From positions 496,001 to 560,000 of the forward strand of contig NZ_NBXA01000026.1 of the NCBI RefSeq assembly GCF_003399625.1: 64,000 bases of DNA. The letters are read 5' to 3'. The notes below the pieces were generated by a model, which was not told the DNA's origin, did not search any database, and saw only the letters and a list, made by a program, of their open reading frames with translations. The DNA comes from Subtercola boreus. GTDB lineage: Bacteria > Actinomycetota > Actinomycetes > Actinomycetales > Microbacteriaceae. Shown here piece by piece: positions 17,847 through 26,014 of this stretch (position 1 is its first letter; every line of letters starts with the position of its first letter). The position numbers were made by a program, and so were the translations under genes.

Positions 17847-19277
17847 ATGACACGCACAGACCCCGACGTTGTCGCCGACAACGAGATGGACGACATCTTC
17901 GCCTCCACCCCGATGACCACCCGAGCACCCAAGACCCGATTCCCCGAGCACGAGCAGGAACCCCGCGACGTCTATCAGCTCGTGAAAGACGAACTGATGC
18001 TCGACGGCGTCGCCCGCATGAACCTCGCCACGTTCTGCACCACCTGGGTCGAACCCGAAGTCCGGCAACTGATGGATGACTCGCTGGACAAGAACATCAT
18101 CGACAAAGACGAATACCCCCAAACTGCGGAACTCGAAACCCGCTGCATCCACATGCTCGCCGACCTGTTTCACTCCCCCGACGCGGCCACCACTATCGGC
18201 ACCTCCACGACCGGTTCAAGCGAAGCGGCGATGCTCGGCGGGCTCGCCGCGAAATGGCGGTGGAAGGCCCGCCGCCAAGCGGATGGCAAAGACACGTCCC
18301 GGCCGAACCTCGTCTGCGGGCCGGTGCAGGTGTGCTGGGAGAAATTCGCCCGCTACTTCGACATCGAACTCCGTCAAGCCCCCATGAACGCCGGCAACGT
18401 GATGACCGCCGCGGAAGCCCTTGCGCTCTGTGACGAAAACACCATCGCCGTCGTGGTCACGTTCGGGCAGACGTTCACCGGCAAGTTCGAAGACGTCGAC
18501 GCCATCAGTGCCGCCCTTGACGACCTGCAGCTGCGCACCGGTCTGGACATCGATATCCACGTCGACGCCGCCAGCGGCGGTTTCGTCGCCCCGTTCTGCG
18601 CACCCGACATCCGGTGGGACTTCCGGCTGCCGCGCGTCAAATCCGTGAACGTCTCCGGCCACAAGACCGGTCTCGCACCCCTCGGCAGCGGTTGGGTTAT
18701 CTGGCGTCAGGCCGCAGACCTGCCCGAGGAGCTGATCTTCAACGTCAACTACCTCGGCGGTTCGATGCCGACCTTCAACCTGAACTTCTCCCGCCCCGGC
18801 GGCCAAGTCGTCGCGTCGTACTACAACTTCCTCCGCCTCGGCAAAGAGGGCTACCGGAAGGTACAGTCCGCGACGTACGCCGTCGCGGAGCACCTCAGTA
18901 CGGGCATCCTGAACACGGGCAGGTTCGACATCGTCTTCGACGGCAATCCGCAAGAGGGCATCCCCGCCGTCACGTGGAAACTCGCGGGCGAAAACTCACG
19001 CTTCAACCTCTTCGACCTCGCCGAGGAACTCCGCACCCGCGGCTGGCTCGTTCCCGCGTACACCCTCCCACCGAACCAGGAGGCAGTGACGGTGCAGCGC
19101 ATCATCGTGCGGCACGGCCTCAGCATCGACATGGCCGACCTTCTCCTCGCGGACCTCGGCAACGCGATCACCAAACTCGACAACCGGCCGCCCTCGCGTC
19201 CCTTAACCGCGGCCGAAGCCCCGAGCTTCAGCCACACCGGAACCGCCGCGGTCCCCAGTGAGCTGGTGCACTCATGA
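17847..19277 (+). CDS. gad: Glutamate decarboxylase
   Basis: This PLP enzyme converts glutamate to GABA plus CO2, consuming a proton. The 476-residue sequence has the family N-terminus (MARMNLATFCTTWVEP-like), GTSTTGSSEAAMLGGLAAKW for phosphate and cofactor contacts, HVDAASGGFVAPF (Asp240 to the PLP nitrogen), and SGHKTGLAPLG with Lys273 as the Schiff-base lysine. Most GADs read SGHKYGL, so the Thr is a small deviation. The C-terminus is extended past the usual His-Thr tail. Its stop overlaps the antiporter start (ATGA). Confidence 0.95.
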   Translation: MTRTDPDVVADNEMDDIFASTPMTTRAPKTRFPEHEQEPRDVYQLVKDELMLDGVARMNLATFCTTWVEPEVRQLMDDSLDKNIIDKDEYPQTAELETRCIHMLADLFHSPDAATTIGTSTTGSSEAAMLGGLAAKWRWKARRQADGKDTSRPNLVCGPVQVCWEKFARYFDIELRQAPMNAGNVMTAAEALALCDENTIAVVVTFGQTFTGKFEDVDAISAALDDLQLRTGLDIDIHVDAASGGFVAPFCAPDIRWDFRLPRVKSVNVSGHKTGLAPLGSGWVIWRQAADLPEELIFNVNYLGGSMPTFNLNFSRPGGQVVASYYNFLRLGKEGYRKVQSATYAVAEHLSTGILNTGRFDIVFDGNPQEGIPAVTWKLAGENSRFNLFDLAEELRTRGWLVPAYTLPPNQEAVTVQRIIVRHGLSIDMADLLLADLGNAITKLDNRPPSRPLTAAEAPSFSHTGTAAVPSELVHS

Positions 19278-20863
19278 GCAGCCCCAAGCGGACATCGTTC
19301 GAATCGAAGAAGAAAAAGAACAACCTTGCCATGACCGTGCCGACGGTCGCGTTCCTCACCGCGGCCGCCGTTGTCACGAGCCTTCGAGGGCTCCCCGTGA
19401 TGGCCAAAGAAGAACTCACCATGTTCGTCTACATCGGCTTCGCCACCCTTCTGTTCCTCGTCCCTGCCGCCCTGATCTCTGCGGAGCTCGGCAGCGCGTT
19501 CTCCAACCGCAAGGGCGGCGTATACACGTGGATCGGTGAAGCGTTCGGGCAGCGTTGGGGGTTCGTCGGCATCTGGCTGCAGTGGATCCAGAACGTCGTC
19601 TGGTACCCCACGGGACTCGCGTTCGCCGCAGCAGCCGCCGCCTACGCACTGAATCAGGCAGGGCTCGCGCAGGCACACGTCTACGTCGGCGTGTTCTGCA
19701 TCGTCAGCTACTGGCTCGCGACCCTCGTCGCTCTCCGCGGCAACGCACTGCTGGCAAAGATCGCGAAATACGGTTTCCTCGTCGGCACCGTCGTCCCCGG
19801 CGCCGCGCTGCTCGGCCTTTTCATCTACTGGGCCGCGACCGGGCATGCGATGGGCTGGACCACAGCTACGGATCCCGCTGTCGCGACCGTCGTGAACGGT
19901 GACAGCACCCCGCGCCTGCTACCCCTGCTCACCGGGCTCGGCTCCCTCGCATTCCTCGGCAACATCATGCTCCTCTTCGCCGGCGTCGAAGTACAAGCCG
20001 TGCACGTCGGAGAAATGAAGAACCCCAGGCGCGGCTTCCCCGCCGCAATGCTGCTCGCCTCCGGCATCTCCGTCGCCGTGTTTCTCCTCGGCTCCATCGC
20101 CGTCGCCGGCCTCGTGCCCTACAACGACATCGTCCTCCAAACAGGAGTGTTCGACGCGATGGGCACCGTGCTCGTGGGGCTGTGGAACATGAACTGGCTC
20201 GTACAGATCCTCGCCGTGCTCGTCTGCTATGGGGCACTCAGTGGCGCACTAGCGTGGATCTCCGCTCCGAGCCGCGCACTCCTGACAACAGCGCACGACG
20301 GGGTACTGCCGCCGATCCTCCAGAAAACGAACAAGGCAGGCGTGCAACGGAACATCCTCATCCTGCAGGCCATCATCGTCACCGCGGTGTCATCGATCTA
20401 CCTGTTCACAGCCGATGTCAGCGGAGCGTTCTTCCTCATCTCCACCGTCACGATCAGCCTCTACATCGTGATGTACATGTTCATGTACGCCGCCGCGATC
20501 CGGCTGCGCTACACCCAACCCCACCTCCCCCGCGCCTTCAAGATCCCCGGCGGCAAAATCGGAATGTGGATCGTCGCCGGGATCGGCTTCATCGCCGTCG
20601 CGTTCGCGCTACTCGTGTCGTTCTTCCCGCCAACCCAACTCCCGATCGGGAACCCCGTCACCTACGTCGCCTTGGTCGCCGGCGGGCTCGTGGTCTTCGT
20701 CAGCGCCGCCCTGCTCATCTATCACTTCAAGAAACCGTCCTGGCGGGACGGCTCACCCGACCAGGAACCACACGAAGCAAGCTTCAACCCGGCCACACCC
20801 GCAACAGCACTACCGGACAATCCGGCGCCCCGCGAACCACAGAAGGCAGGAGCACCCTCGTGA
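19274..20863 (+). CDS. gadC: Glutamate:GABA antiporter (GadC-type amino-acid permease)
   Basis: The 529-residue inner-membrane APC-superfamily protein has about 12 predicted helices. It would export GABA in exchange for glutamate, completing the acid-resistance cycle with the upstream decarboxylase. Visible features are FVYIGFATLLFLVPAALISA, ELGSAFSNRKGGVYTWIGEA (the APC first-helices motif), and the soluble C-terminal tail of about 60 residues. In E. coli GadC such a tail is a pH gate; here that role is inferred. The ATGA overlap with gad supports the assignment over a generic permease. Confidence 0.9.
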   Translation: MSSPKRTSFESKKKKNNLAMTVPTVAFLTAAAVVTSLRGLPVMAKEELTMFVYIGFATLLFLVPAALISAELGSAFSNRKGGVYTWIGEAFGQRWGFVGIWLQWIQNVVWYPTGLAFAAAAAAYALNQAGLAQAHVYVGVFCIVSYWLATLVALRGNALLAKIAKYGFLVGTVVPGAALLGLFIYWAATGHAMGWTTATDPAVATVVNGDSTPRLLPLLTGLGSLAFLGNIMLLFAGVEVQAVHVGEMKNPRRGFPAAMLLASGISVAVFLLGSIAVAGLVPYNDIVLQTGVFDAMGTVLVGLWNMNWLVQILAVLVCYGALSGALAWISAPSRALLTTAHDGVLPPILQKTNKAGVQRNILILQAIIVTAVSSIYLFTADVSGAFFLISTVTISLYIVMYMFMYAAAIRLRYTQPHLPRAFKIPGGKIGMWIVAGIGFIAVAFALLVSFFPPTQLPIGNPVTYVALVAGGLVVFVSAALLIYHFKKPSWRDGSPDQEPHEASFNPATPATALPDNPAPREPQKAGAPS

Positions 20864-21018
20864 AACATCCCACCCCGAACGATGTGTCCGAAACCGACCA
20901 CATCGAGACCGCAGAAGACATCCTCGAGGAAAACATCGTCAACGCCTCCCTCGCAGAGCAGGGGCTCCTGCCCGTCCCCGACGCCGCCCCCTCTGACGGG
21001 CCCGCGCCCGCAGCCTGA
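20860..21018 (+). CDS. Small acidic protein (52 aa) downstream of gadC
   Basis: A GTG at 20860 overlaps the antiporter stop (GTGA) with GAAGGCAGG upstream. The 52 residues (MKHPTPNDVSETDHIETAED, then a Pro/Ala-rich end) are strongly acidic with no membrane segment. The overlap and ribosome site make translation likely. I do not recognise it; an accessory peptide of the acid-resistance operon is possible. Confidence 0.6.
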   Translation: MKHPTPNDVSETDHIETAEDILEENIVNASLAEQGLLPVPDAAPSDGPAPAA

Positions 21019-21069
21019 CCAAACCCTTCACCCGACCCGTCACTCCACCGAACAGAAAGCGAGTACGTC

Positions 21070-21654
21070 GTGACCGCGCAACCCCTCACACACCCCACCA
21101 CCTCCGGCCAGGAACGCCCCCTCAACCGCAACTCGGCCACCCCGACCGCGTCCTCTGCCACGGCCCGCCGTATCCTCGCGGTACTCCGACTCGCGACCGG
21201 CTTCATCTTCCTCTGGGCCTTCCTCGACAAGCTCCTCGGACTCGGATACTCGACCCCAGCCGCGAAAGCATGGGTCAACGGCGGAACACCGAGCCAGGGA
21301 TTCCTGAACAGCCCCTCCGTCGTCGGGCCGCTGAAGCCGTTCTATGCCGCGATCGCCAGCCCCACGACCGACGTGCTCTTCATGCTCGGGATGCTCGCCA
21401 TCGGCATCGCCGTCATCCTCGGTATCGGCCTCCGCGTCAGCGCAGTGGCCGGCACCATCATCATGCTGTTCATGTACCTCGCCGAATGGTCCTTCGGCCA
21501 GAACGCCGCCTCCACCAACCCCCTCGTCGACTACCACATCATCTACGCCCTCGCCCTTATCACCGTCGCCGCGCTCTCCGCCGGTGACACCTGGGGCCTC
21601 GGTCACGCGTGGAAGAAGCTTCCCCTCGTACAGCGATACCGCTGGCTCATCTAG
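21070..21654 (+). CDS. DoxX/DoxD-like membrane protein
   Basis: The 194-residue protein starts at a GTG and has a hydrophilic 30-residue N-terminus, then about four membrane helices. Its motifs are LRLATGFIFLWAFLDKLLGL, a loop with GGTPSQGFLNS, LGMLAIGIAVILGIGLRVSA and a final helix with ALALITVAAL. This layout fits the DoxX/DoxD group linked to quinone-dependent redox reactions. It follows the gad operon by 51 nt on the same strand and is probably in the stress regulon. Confidence 0.75.
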   Translation: MTAQPLTHPTTSGQERPLNRNSATPTASSATARRILAVLRLATGFIFLWAFLDKLLGLGYSTPAAKAWVNGGTPSQGFLNSPSVVGPLKPFYAAIASPTTDVLFMLGMLAIGIAVILGIGLRVSAVAGTIIMLFMYLAEWSFGQNAASTNPLVDYHIIYALALITVAALSAGDTWGLGHAWKKLPLVQRYRWLI

Positions 21655-21704
21655 CATCACTCAACCCGCCGAACGAGCAGACCCATAAAGTAAGGAACTC
21701 CACC

Positions 21705-22157
21705 ATGGTCATGACAACCCAAGATTTCGATGAATGGTCCCCGCAAGGTCCCGTCACAGAACTCTCCGTCGAGCACTGTTGGAACCTCCTCAAGGCCAAC
21801 AACATCGGCCGGCTCGGCCTGAGCGTCGACAACAAACCCGAGATCTTTCCCGTCAACTACATTGCAGACGGGAAATCAGTCGTCTTCAGAACAGCCAGAG
21901 GCACCAAACTCCGCGAACTCCTCACCAACAACAGCGTCGTCTTCGAAATCGATGAGCAAATCGAAAACGGCTCCTGGAGCATCACCCTGAAAGGCACTGC
22001 CATCGTGCTGGGGCCAGAGATCCCCAACTCGCCCCACGCCGACGAACTACCCCGCTGGGTACCCACCGCCGAATATCTCTACGTACGCATCACTCCGACC
22101 GACATCCAAGGACGCCAATTCGAACGTCAACTTCGCCTCATCATTTCCGAAAGATGA
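21705..22157 (+). CDS. Pyridoxamine-5'-phosphate-oxidase-like flavin-binding protein
   Basis: The 150-residue split-barrel protein is complete: LSVEHCWNLLKANNIGRLGL (helix and first strand), PEIFPVNYIADG, VFRTARGTKLREL, VVFEIDEQ, then a strand-rich C-terminus. ATG 21705 has AAGGAA about 8 nt upstream. Family members bind FMN, F420 or haem-type cofactors and several sit in mycobacterial dormancy regulons. It is the last gene of the island on this strand and the intact counterpart of the shortened copy at 5205. Confidence 0.88.
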   Translation: MVMTTQDFDEWSPQGPVTELSVEHCWNLLKANNIGRLGLSVDNKPEIFPVNYIADGKSVVFRTARGTKLRELLTNNSVVFEIDEQIENGSWSITLKGTAIVLGPEIPNSPHADELPRWVPTAEYLYVRITPTDIQGRQFERQLRLIISER

Positions 22158-22334
22158 GGCGAACCGATCGGTTCATTCAGAAACACGACCCGCGTCCTCC
22201 CAAGCTCTCGCCCTTCAACCGTCAACAACCAAGCACTTCGCGCGAACCAAGCTGACGGTGCCTCCAAAAAACTCATCTCGTAGCCACGTGTGTCTCGCTC
22301 CTGTTTTCAGGAGTTCCTGAGGCATGATGACGTC

Positions 22335-22922
22335 ATGAGACTACTCGGGTACACGCGCATAAGCACCGCGGCGCAAGATGCCCAGCTGCAGGTCGACGCA
22401 CTCGTGAAGATCGGCGTGCAGCAACGGGATATCTTCTCCGATGTCACATCTGGCACCAAGGTCGCTGCGAGTAGACCCGCGATGAGCCGGCTCCTTGAGC
22501 ACGCCGTCGAGGGCGACACCGTCGTCGTCTGGCGAATCGACCGACTCGGCCGATCCTTGACCGATGTGCTCAACACCGTGAAGTCGCTGCAGCAAGCCGG
22601 CATCAACGTGCAGTCTGTGTCGGACGGCATCGATCCGTCGACGAAGACAGGCCGGATGATGCTCGGGATGCTCGCCACTTTGGCTGAGTACGAGCGCGAG
22701 CTCATCGTCGAACGCGTCAACGCCGGCATTGCTGTCGCCCAGGCAGCCGGCACAAGATTCGGCCGGCCACCCAGTGACCCTCAAGTAATCGCGGAAAAAC
22801 TTGAGATCGTTCGAACTGCACGGAAGGCGGGCAGAACTGCGGCCGACGCAGCCCAGCTCGTCGGCTGGTCACGCGCCACGTTATATAGGCACGAACTCGC
22901 CGCAGCGGAACAACCTCGGTAG
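22335..22922 (+). CDS. Serine recombinase (resolvase/invertase family)
   Basis: The 195-residue protein has the N-terminal catalytic domain, with the Tyr-x-Arg-x-Ser of LLGYTRIS (catalytic Ser about residue 10), VVVWRIDRLGRSLTDV, GRMMLGMLATLAEYERELI, and a short C-terminal helix-turn-helix (AADAAQLVGWSRATLYRHEL). The length fits transposon resolvases or DNA invertases. The start at 22335 is chosen because the family begins directly with the LGYTR strand. It converges on the recombinase at 23045-23713. Confidence 0.92.
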   Translation: MRLLGYTRISTAAQDAQLQVDALVKIGVQQRDIFSDVTSGTKVAASRPAMSRLLEHAVEGDTVVVWRIDRLGRSLTDVLNTVKSLQQAGINVQSVSDGIDPSTKTGRMMLGMLATLAEYERELIVERVNAGIAVAQAAGTRFGRPPSDPQVIAEKLEIVRTARKAGRTAADAAQLVGWSRATLYRHELAAAEQPR

Positions 22923-22983
22923 ATGGTCGGTGCCGAGGGCACAGGGGTAATGCCCTGGCACACGACCTCGATTCGCTGCCTGG

Positions 22984-23043
22984 CGTGTTCCGTTTACCTC
23001 ACCTTTGCGGAACGCGATCACCGGACGGGTCAAACGGAACGCG
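22984..23043. repeat. Imperfect inverted repeat between the two recombinases
   Basis: CGTGTTCCGTTT (22984-22995) and AAACGGAACGCG (23032-23043) are inverted copies with one mismatch; an internal GCGGAACGC can pair with the left arm too. It sits just beyond both recombinase genes and could be a bidirectional terminator, a recombination site or an element end. There is no T-tract. Confidence 0.4.
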
Positions 23044-23044
23044 C

Positions 23045-23713
23045 CTACCAGACTCTCGCCGCCGGCGTCCGCTTCGACCTAACCGTGGCGCCTCCGCGTA
23101 CGACAGGCGTAGCCGAGATAGGTGCGATCGGAGCGATGACTTCACGGTGTCTTTCGATGGTTCGGTAGACCGTTGATCTGCCCACGCTGAACAATTCGGC
23201 TAGCTCCGCGACGGAGTGCGTGCCCGCTCCGAACACCTCCATCAGATGCTTCTGCTGAGGGCCCGAGAGTTTGGGTTGCTGGCCGCGGAGCCGGCCCTTC
23301 GCCCGGGCGACCGCCATACCCTCACGCGTTCGGGCGCGGATGAGATCGGACTCGAACTCCGCGACCATCGCCAGAACATTGAACAACAGCCTCCCGACAG
23401 GATCGTTGGGGTCATGCACCGAACCTCCGATGCTGAGCTTCACACCCTTCGCGGTGAGCTCATCAATGATGTCCTTCGCATCCCGGAGCGACCGGGCCAG
23501 CCGGTCCAGCTTCGCAACGACGAGAGTGTCGCCGCTCCGGCACGCAGCGAGAGCTTCACGAAGACCGGGCCTGGCCCGGTTGGTACCCGTCAGACCATGA
23601 TCGGTGTAGATCAGGTCCGGGGTGACACCCATCCGCTCCAGCGCGTTCTGCTGCGCGGTCAGGTCTTGTTCGTTCGTTGAGACTCGGGCATACCCGATCA
23701 GTAAGTTATTCAT
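23045..23713 (-). CDS. Serine recombinase (resolvase/invertase family), second type
   Basis: The 222-residue recombinase starts at ATG 23713 (MNNLLIGYARVSTNEQDL). The catalytic Ser lies in YARVS, followed by VVAKLDRLARSLRDAKDII, GRLLFNVLAMVAEFESDLI and the helix-turn-helix tail SVAELAELFSVGRSTVYRTI. It is only distantly similar to its neighbour, so the two came from different elements. A longer frame from 23773 adds a non-family N-terminus and is not preferred. Confidence 0.92.
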   Translation of the reverse strand: MNNLLIGYARVSTNEQDLTAQQNALERMGVTPDLIYTDHGLTGTNRARPGLREALAACRSGDTLVVAKLDRLARSLRDAKDIIDELTAKGVKLSIGGSVHDPNDPVGRLLFNVLAMVAEFESDLIRARTREGMAVARAKGRLRGQQPKLSGPQQKHLMEVFGAGTHSVAELAELFSVGRSTVYRTIERHREVIAPIAPISATPVVRGGATVRSKRTPAARVW

Positions 23714-23782
23714 GCCGCATCCTGCGACCGGCCTGGCCCTGCCGTCAACAGTCCACCCCCACCCAACACTCAATATCGGCTG

Positions 23783-23798
23783 GTACGTTATCAGGTAC
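23783..23798. promoter_or_regulatory. Possible autoregulatory operator of the yefM-yoeB pair
   Basis: Two GTAC palindromes (23783-23786 and 23795-23798) are spaced one helical turn apart just before an excellent ribosome site (ATAGGAGGCGG) and the antitoxin ATG. YefM-type antitoxins bind paired short palindromes in this position; the assignment is inferred. Confidence 0.35.
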
Positions 23799-23816
23799 TA
23801 GATATAGGAGGCGGCC

Positions 23817-24068
23817 ATGTCGGCGATCACAGCAACCGAAGCGCGAAAGAGCCTGTTCGGGCTCATCCAGCAGGTCAACGACGACCACACCACCATCGAG
23901 GTCGTGTCCAAACACGGAAACGTCGTGATTTTGTCCAAACAAGACTACGACGCGATCACGGAAACCTCCTACCTGCTCCGGAACCCCGCCAACGCCGAAC
24001 GGCTCCTCGACGCGGTCGAGCGGGCCCGGCGGGGCGAGTTCGAACACCACGACCTCTTGGACGCGTGA
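23817..24068 (+). CDS. YefM/Phd-family antitoxin
   Basis: The 83-residue protein has the Phd/YefM fold pattern: TATEARKSLFGLIQQVN, TIEVVSKHGNVVILSKQDYD, AITETSYLLRNPANAERL, then an acidic tail (RRGEFEHHDLLDA) that would wrap the toxin. It neutralises the downstream nuclease and represses its own promoter in characterised systems. Its stop overlaps the toxin start (GTGA). Confidence 0.92.
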   Translation: MSAITATEARKSLFGLIQQVNDDHTTIEVVSKHGNVVILSKQDYDAITETSYLLRNPANAERLLDAVERARRGEFEHHDLLDA

Positions 24069-24325
24069 CACGGTCAATCGTCTTCGACCCCAATGGGTGG
24101 GAAGACTACGTCTACTGGCAAACCCAGGACCGCAAAACTCTCAAGCGCGTCAACCAACTCATCACCGACACCCTTCGCGACCCCTTCGCCGGCATCGGGA
24201 AACCAGAACCCCTCCGACACGTCCTCACCGGGGCATGGTCACGGCGCATCGACGACAGCAACCGACTTGTCTACTACGTGATTGACGAACACATCGTCAT
24301 CCTCCAGACCCGTGAACACTACTGA
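24065..24325 (+). CDS. YoeB/Txe-family mRNA interferase toxin
   Basis: The 86-residue RelE-fold toxin starts at GTG 24065. Typical YoeB motifs are VFDPNGWEDYVYWQTQDRK, LITDTLRDPFAGIGKPEPLR (family: PxxGIGKPExL), GAWSRRIDDSNRLVYYV, and the C-terminal TREHY, where His and Tyr are catalytic in YoeB. All key residues appear intact, so it should cleave ribosome-bound mRNA when free of antitoxin. A hairpin-capable stretch follows (ACTACCCGC/GCGGTGGGTAGT). Confidence 0.93.
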   Translation: MTRSIVFDPNGWEDYVYWQTQDRKTLKRVNQLITDTLRDPFAGIGKPEPLRHVLTGAWSRRIDDSNRLVYYVIDEHIVILQTREHY

Positions 24326-24392
24326 CCGGCACTACCCGCACAACGCCCGCCTTGCGGTGGGTAGTCGACCAAAGCTCTGGTAGCGTCCGAAT

Positions 24393-24797
24393 ATGCCTCC
24401 CGTCGAGCTCATCCGACCCGAAGCGCTGACCAATTCGGCGCAGTACGCGTACGCCGCTGTCGCGCCTCCCGGAGCAAGAGTTATCGCGTTAGCCGGAGCA
24501 TGTCCGCTAGATGCTGCCGGCGTCATCGTTTTAGGCTCACTCGAAACTCAGACACGGGCGGCGTTTAAGAATATGGTCACTGCCCTCGAAGGCGCAGGAG
24601 CTGACATGACAGACATTTTGAGCACCCGACTCTTGGTGGCATCAGCCAGACAAGAAGATCTGCACGCTGCCTGGTCGACGTTCCGCGCCGCGATGGGTAG
24701 CCATGATGCGCCGAGCACGCTTCTGGGCGTGACCGTTCTCGGATATCCCGGCCAGCTCGTTGAGATCGAAGCGTTAGCGGCGATACTCCCGAGTTGA
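24393..24797 (+). CDS. RidA/YjgF-family protein
   Basis: The 134-residue trimeric Rid-fold protein has ALAGACPLDAAGVIVLGSLE, TQTRAAFKNMVTALEGAGAD, and the Arg of STRLLVA where RidA enzymes place the catalytic Arg, followed by VEIEALAAI at the end. Authentic RidA reads R near ...KTTVFV, so deaminase activity is plausible but not certain. The first copy of the island's 24-bp repeat begins at its stop codon, an arrangement repeated at later genes. Confidence 0.8.
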   Translation: MPPVELIRPEALTNSAQYAYAAVAPPGARVIALAGACPLDAAGVIVLGSLETQTRAAFKNMVTALEGAGADMTDILSTRLLVASARQEDLHAAWSTFRAAMGSHDAPSTLLGVTVLGYPGQLVEIEALAAILPS

Positions 24798-24819
24798 ACC
24801 GTTTGGGGTCCGCGAAACG
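24797..24819 (+). repeat. Cassette-type dispersed repeat, copy 1
   Basis: AACCGTTTGGGGTCCGCGAAACG, a divergent copy sharing CCGTTT.GGGTCCG..n.ACG with copies 4 and 5. It begins at the last base of the RidA stop codon. Confidence 0.4.
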
Positions 24820-24844
24820 ATTGCCCGACGGTTAGATTTGCCCA

Positions 24845-25216
24845 ATGGCAGATCTAAGGGTCGACGTGATCGATGGCACGCTCCGCTTCACGAGCGGCGA
24901 TGATGGCCAACGCGCGCGGCAAGGGAAGCCGATCGAAGTCTCGGTCCTTCGTGCCACGCTGACGCCTGATCGCCAATCTGCGATAGTCCTGCTCGACTGG
25001 TCTGAGATGCAAGACAACCGAGCCCACAATCTGATCCGCGTCGATTGCACGGGAAGGATCCTCTGGACGGCTCCTTTGCCGTACTCATCAACAACCGACT
25101 GCTACACCGGCTTCGACCTCGATGACGCCGACCTCGCGGCAGGCACGTGGCAGGGGTACCGCGTCCACATTTCTCTCGACGACGGCAGCATTCAGGGGAT
25201 CAAGTTCACAAAGTAG
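24845..25216 (+). CDS. Hypothetical protein (123 aa)
   Basis: The soluble, acidic protein of 123 residues starts MADLRVDVIDGTLRFTSG. It looks strand-rich (EVSVLRATLTPD, AIVLLDWSEMQ, NLIRVDCTGRILWTAPLP) and ends DDGSIQGIKFTK, suggesting a small beta-propeller blade or sandwich. I do not recognise the family. It begins 25 nt after repeat copy 1 and is followed 27 nt later by copy 2, so it occupies one repeat-bounded unit. Confidence 0.65.
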   Translation: MADLRVDVIDGTLRFTSGDDGQRARQGKPIEVSVLRATLTPDRQSAIVLLDWSEMQDNRAHNLIRVDCTGRILWTAPLPYSSTTDCYTGFDLDDADLAAGTWQGYRVHISLDDGSIQGIKFTK

Positions 25217-25243
25217 CAGACGCGCCTCGAACCGCGCGGGGCC

Positions 25244-25267
25244 GTCCCGCTGAGGGCCCGGTAAACG
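25244..25267 (+). repeat. Cassette-type dispersed repeat, copy 2
   Basis: GTCCCGCTGAGGGCCCG followed by GTAAACG. The first 17 bases, with the preceding GGCC, are identical to copy 6. CCGT and ACGG at its edges can pair. It is 27 nt after the stop of the 123-aa gene. Confidence 0.6.
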
Positions 25268-25395
25268 GTATCGGTGCCGCTGTTTCTGCATCGCCCTATT
25301 CTGCGGGCGGCTTCTTCGGTGTCCTCCTGATAGCCCAGATGAAGATCACAAAGCCTAGAAACGTAATTGCGGCAAAAATCGTTCGTCCCGGCTGA

Positions 25396-25836
25396 CTACT
25401 GCCCCCATACGAGAGAGGGATCAATCCAGATGACCACACCCGTCAAGCCCAAAACCCAGCGCCGCCTAGAGATTCCACCCATGATCTGCACACTAGCTGG
25501 GCCATAGGGATCAAGAAAGAGGGGCACAAATGCCGCCGCCCGCACATAACTCGGCGAATGACTTGCTCGACAAACCTTCCAGGACAAGTCCCGCTCACCG
25601 TCAGTCGCTGGGGCGAACTCTCTGTTCCCCGAGCTGGAATCGCGGCCGGGAAGCGGCGCGCGGAACTGGCTTCGCGCCAGCCAGACGAAATTGATTACCG
25701 TGACGGCGGAAACAACCAAGATAAATGGGAGGGCCGTGTAGTTCCAGATTATCGAGCCAACGAAACCAAGCAGAGATAGGAAAAGAACGACCAACGCCAC
25801 GTGCCTGCTGACAAAGAAATTCTTCCACAACCGCAT
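25396..25836 (-). CDS. Hypothetical membrane protein (146 aa)
   Basis: The protein starts MRLWKNFFVSRHVALVV and has two clear membrane helices at about 12-32 and 36-54 (LPFILVVSAVTVINFVWLA), then an unconvincing Arg/Ser-rich tail and a last hydrophobic stretch. The first 60 residues look real; the rest is doubtful. It is read opposite to its neighbours and has repeat copy 3 just upstream of its start. Function unknown. Confidence 0.4.
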   Translation of the reverse strand: MRLWKNFFVSRHVALVVLFLSLLGFVGSIIWNYTALPFILVVSAVTVINFVWLARSQFRAPLPGRDSSSGNREFAPATDGERDLSWKVCRASHSPSYVRAAAFVPLFLDPYGPASVQIMGGISRRRWVLGLTGVVIWIDPSLVWGQ

Positions 25837-25850
25837 GACCCCAGTATGGC

Positions 25851-25872
25851 GTGCCGAAGGTCCGCGAACCCG
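25851..25872 (+). repeat. Cassette-type dispersed repeat, copy 3
   Basis: GTGCCGAAGGTCCGCG then AACCCG; it shares AGGTCCG and the spacing to CG with the other copies. It lies 15 nt upstream of the minus-strand gene, between it and the sigma-factor unit. Because GCCGAAGGTCC also resembles the DevR-like box, this copy is the least certain. Confidence 0.35.
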
Positions 25873-26014
25873 TCCGGTAAGGGTGCGTAATCGGGCAGCT
25901 CTGGGCTACGCCAGCCGGGTTGCTAGCGAATTAGTGAGCTCGCCGTGAGCTACCCGGTCAAAGAAACACCCGCCGATGGTGAGATGAATCGTGTTCGGCG
26001 GACACTACTGGAAT

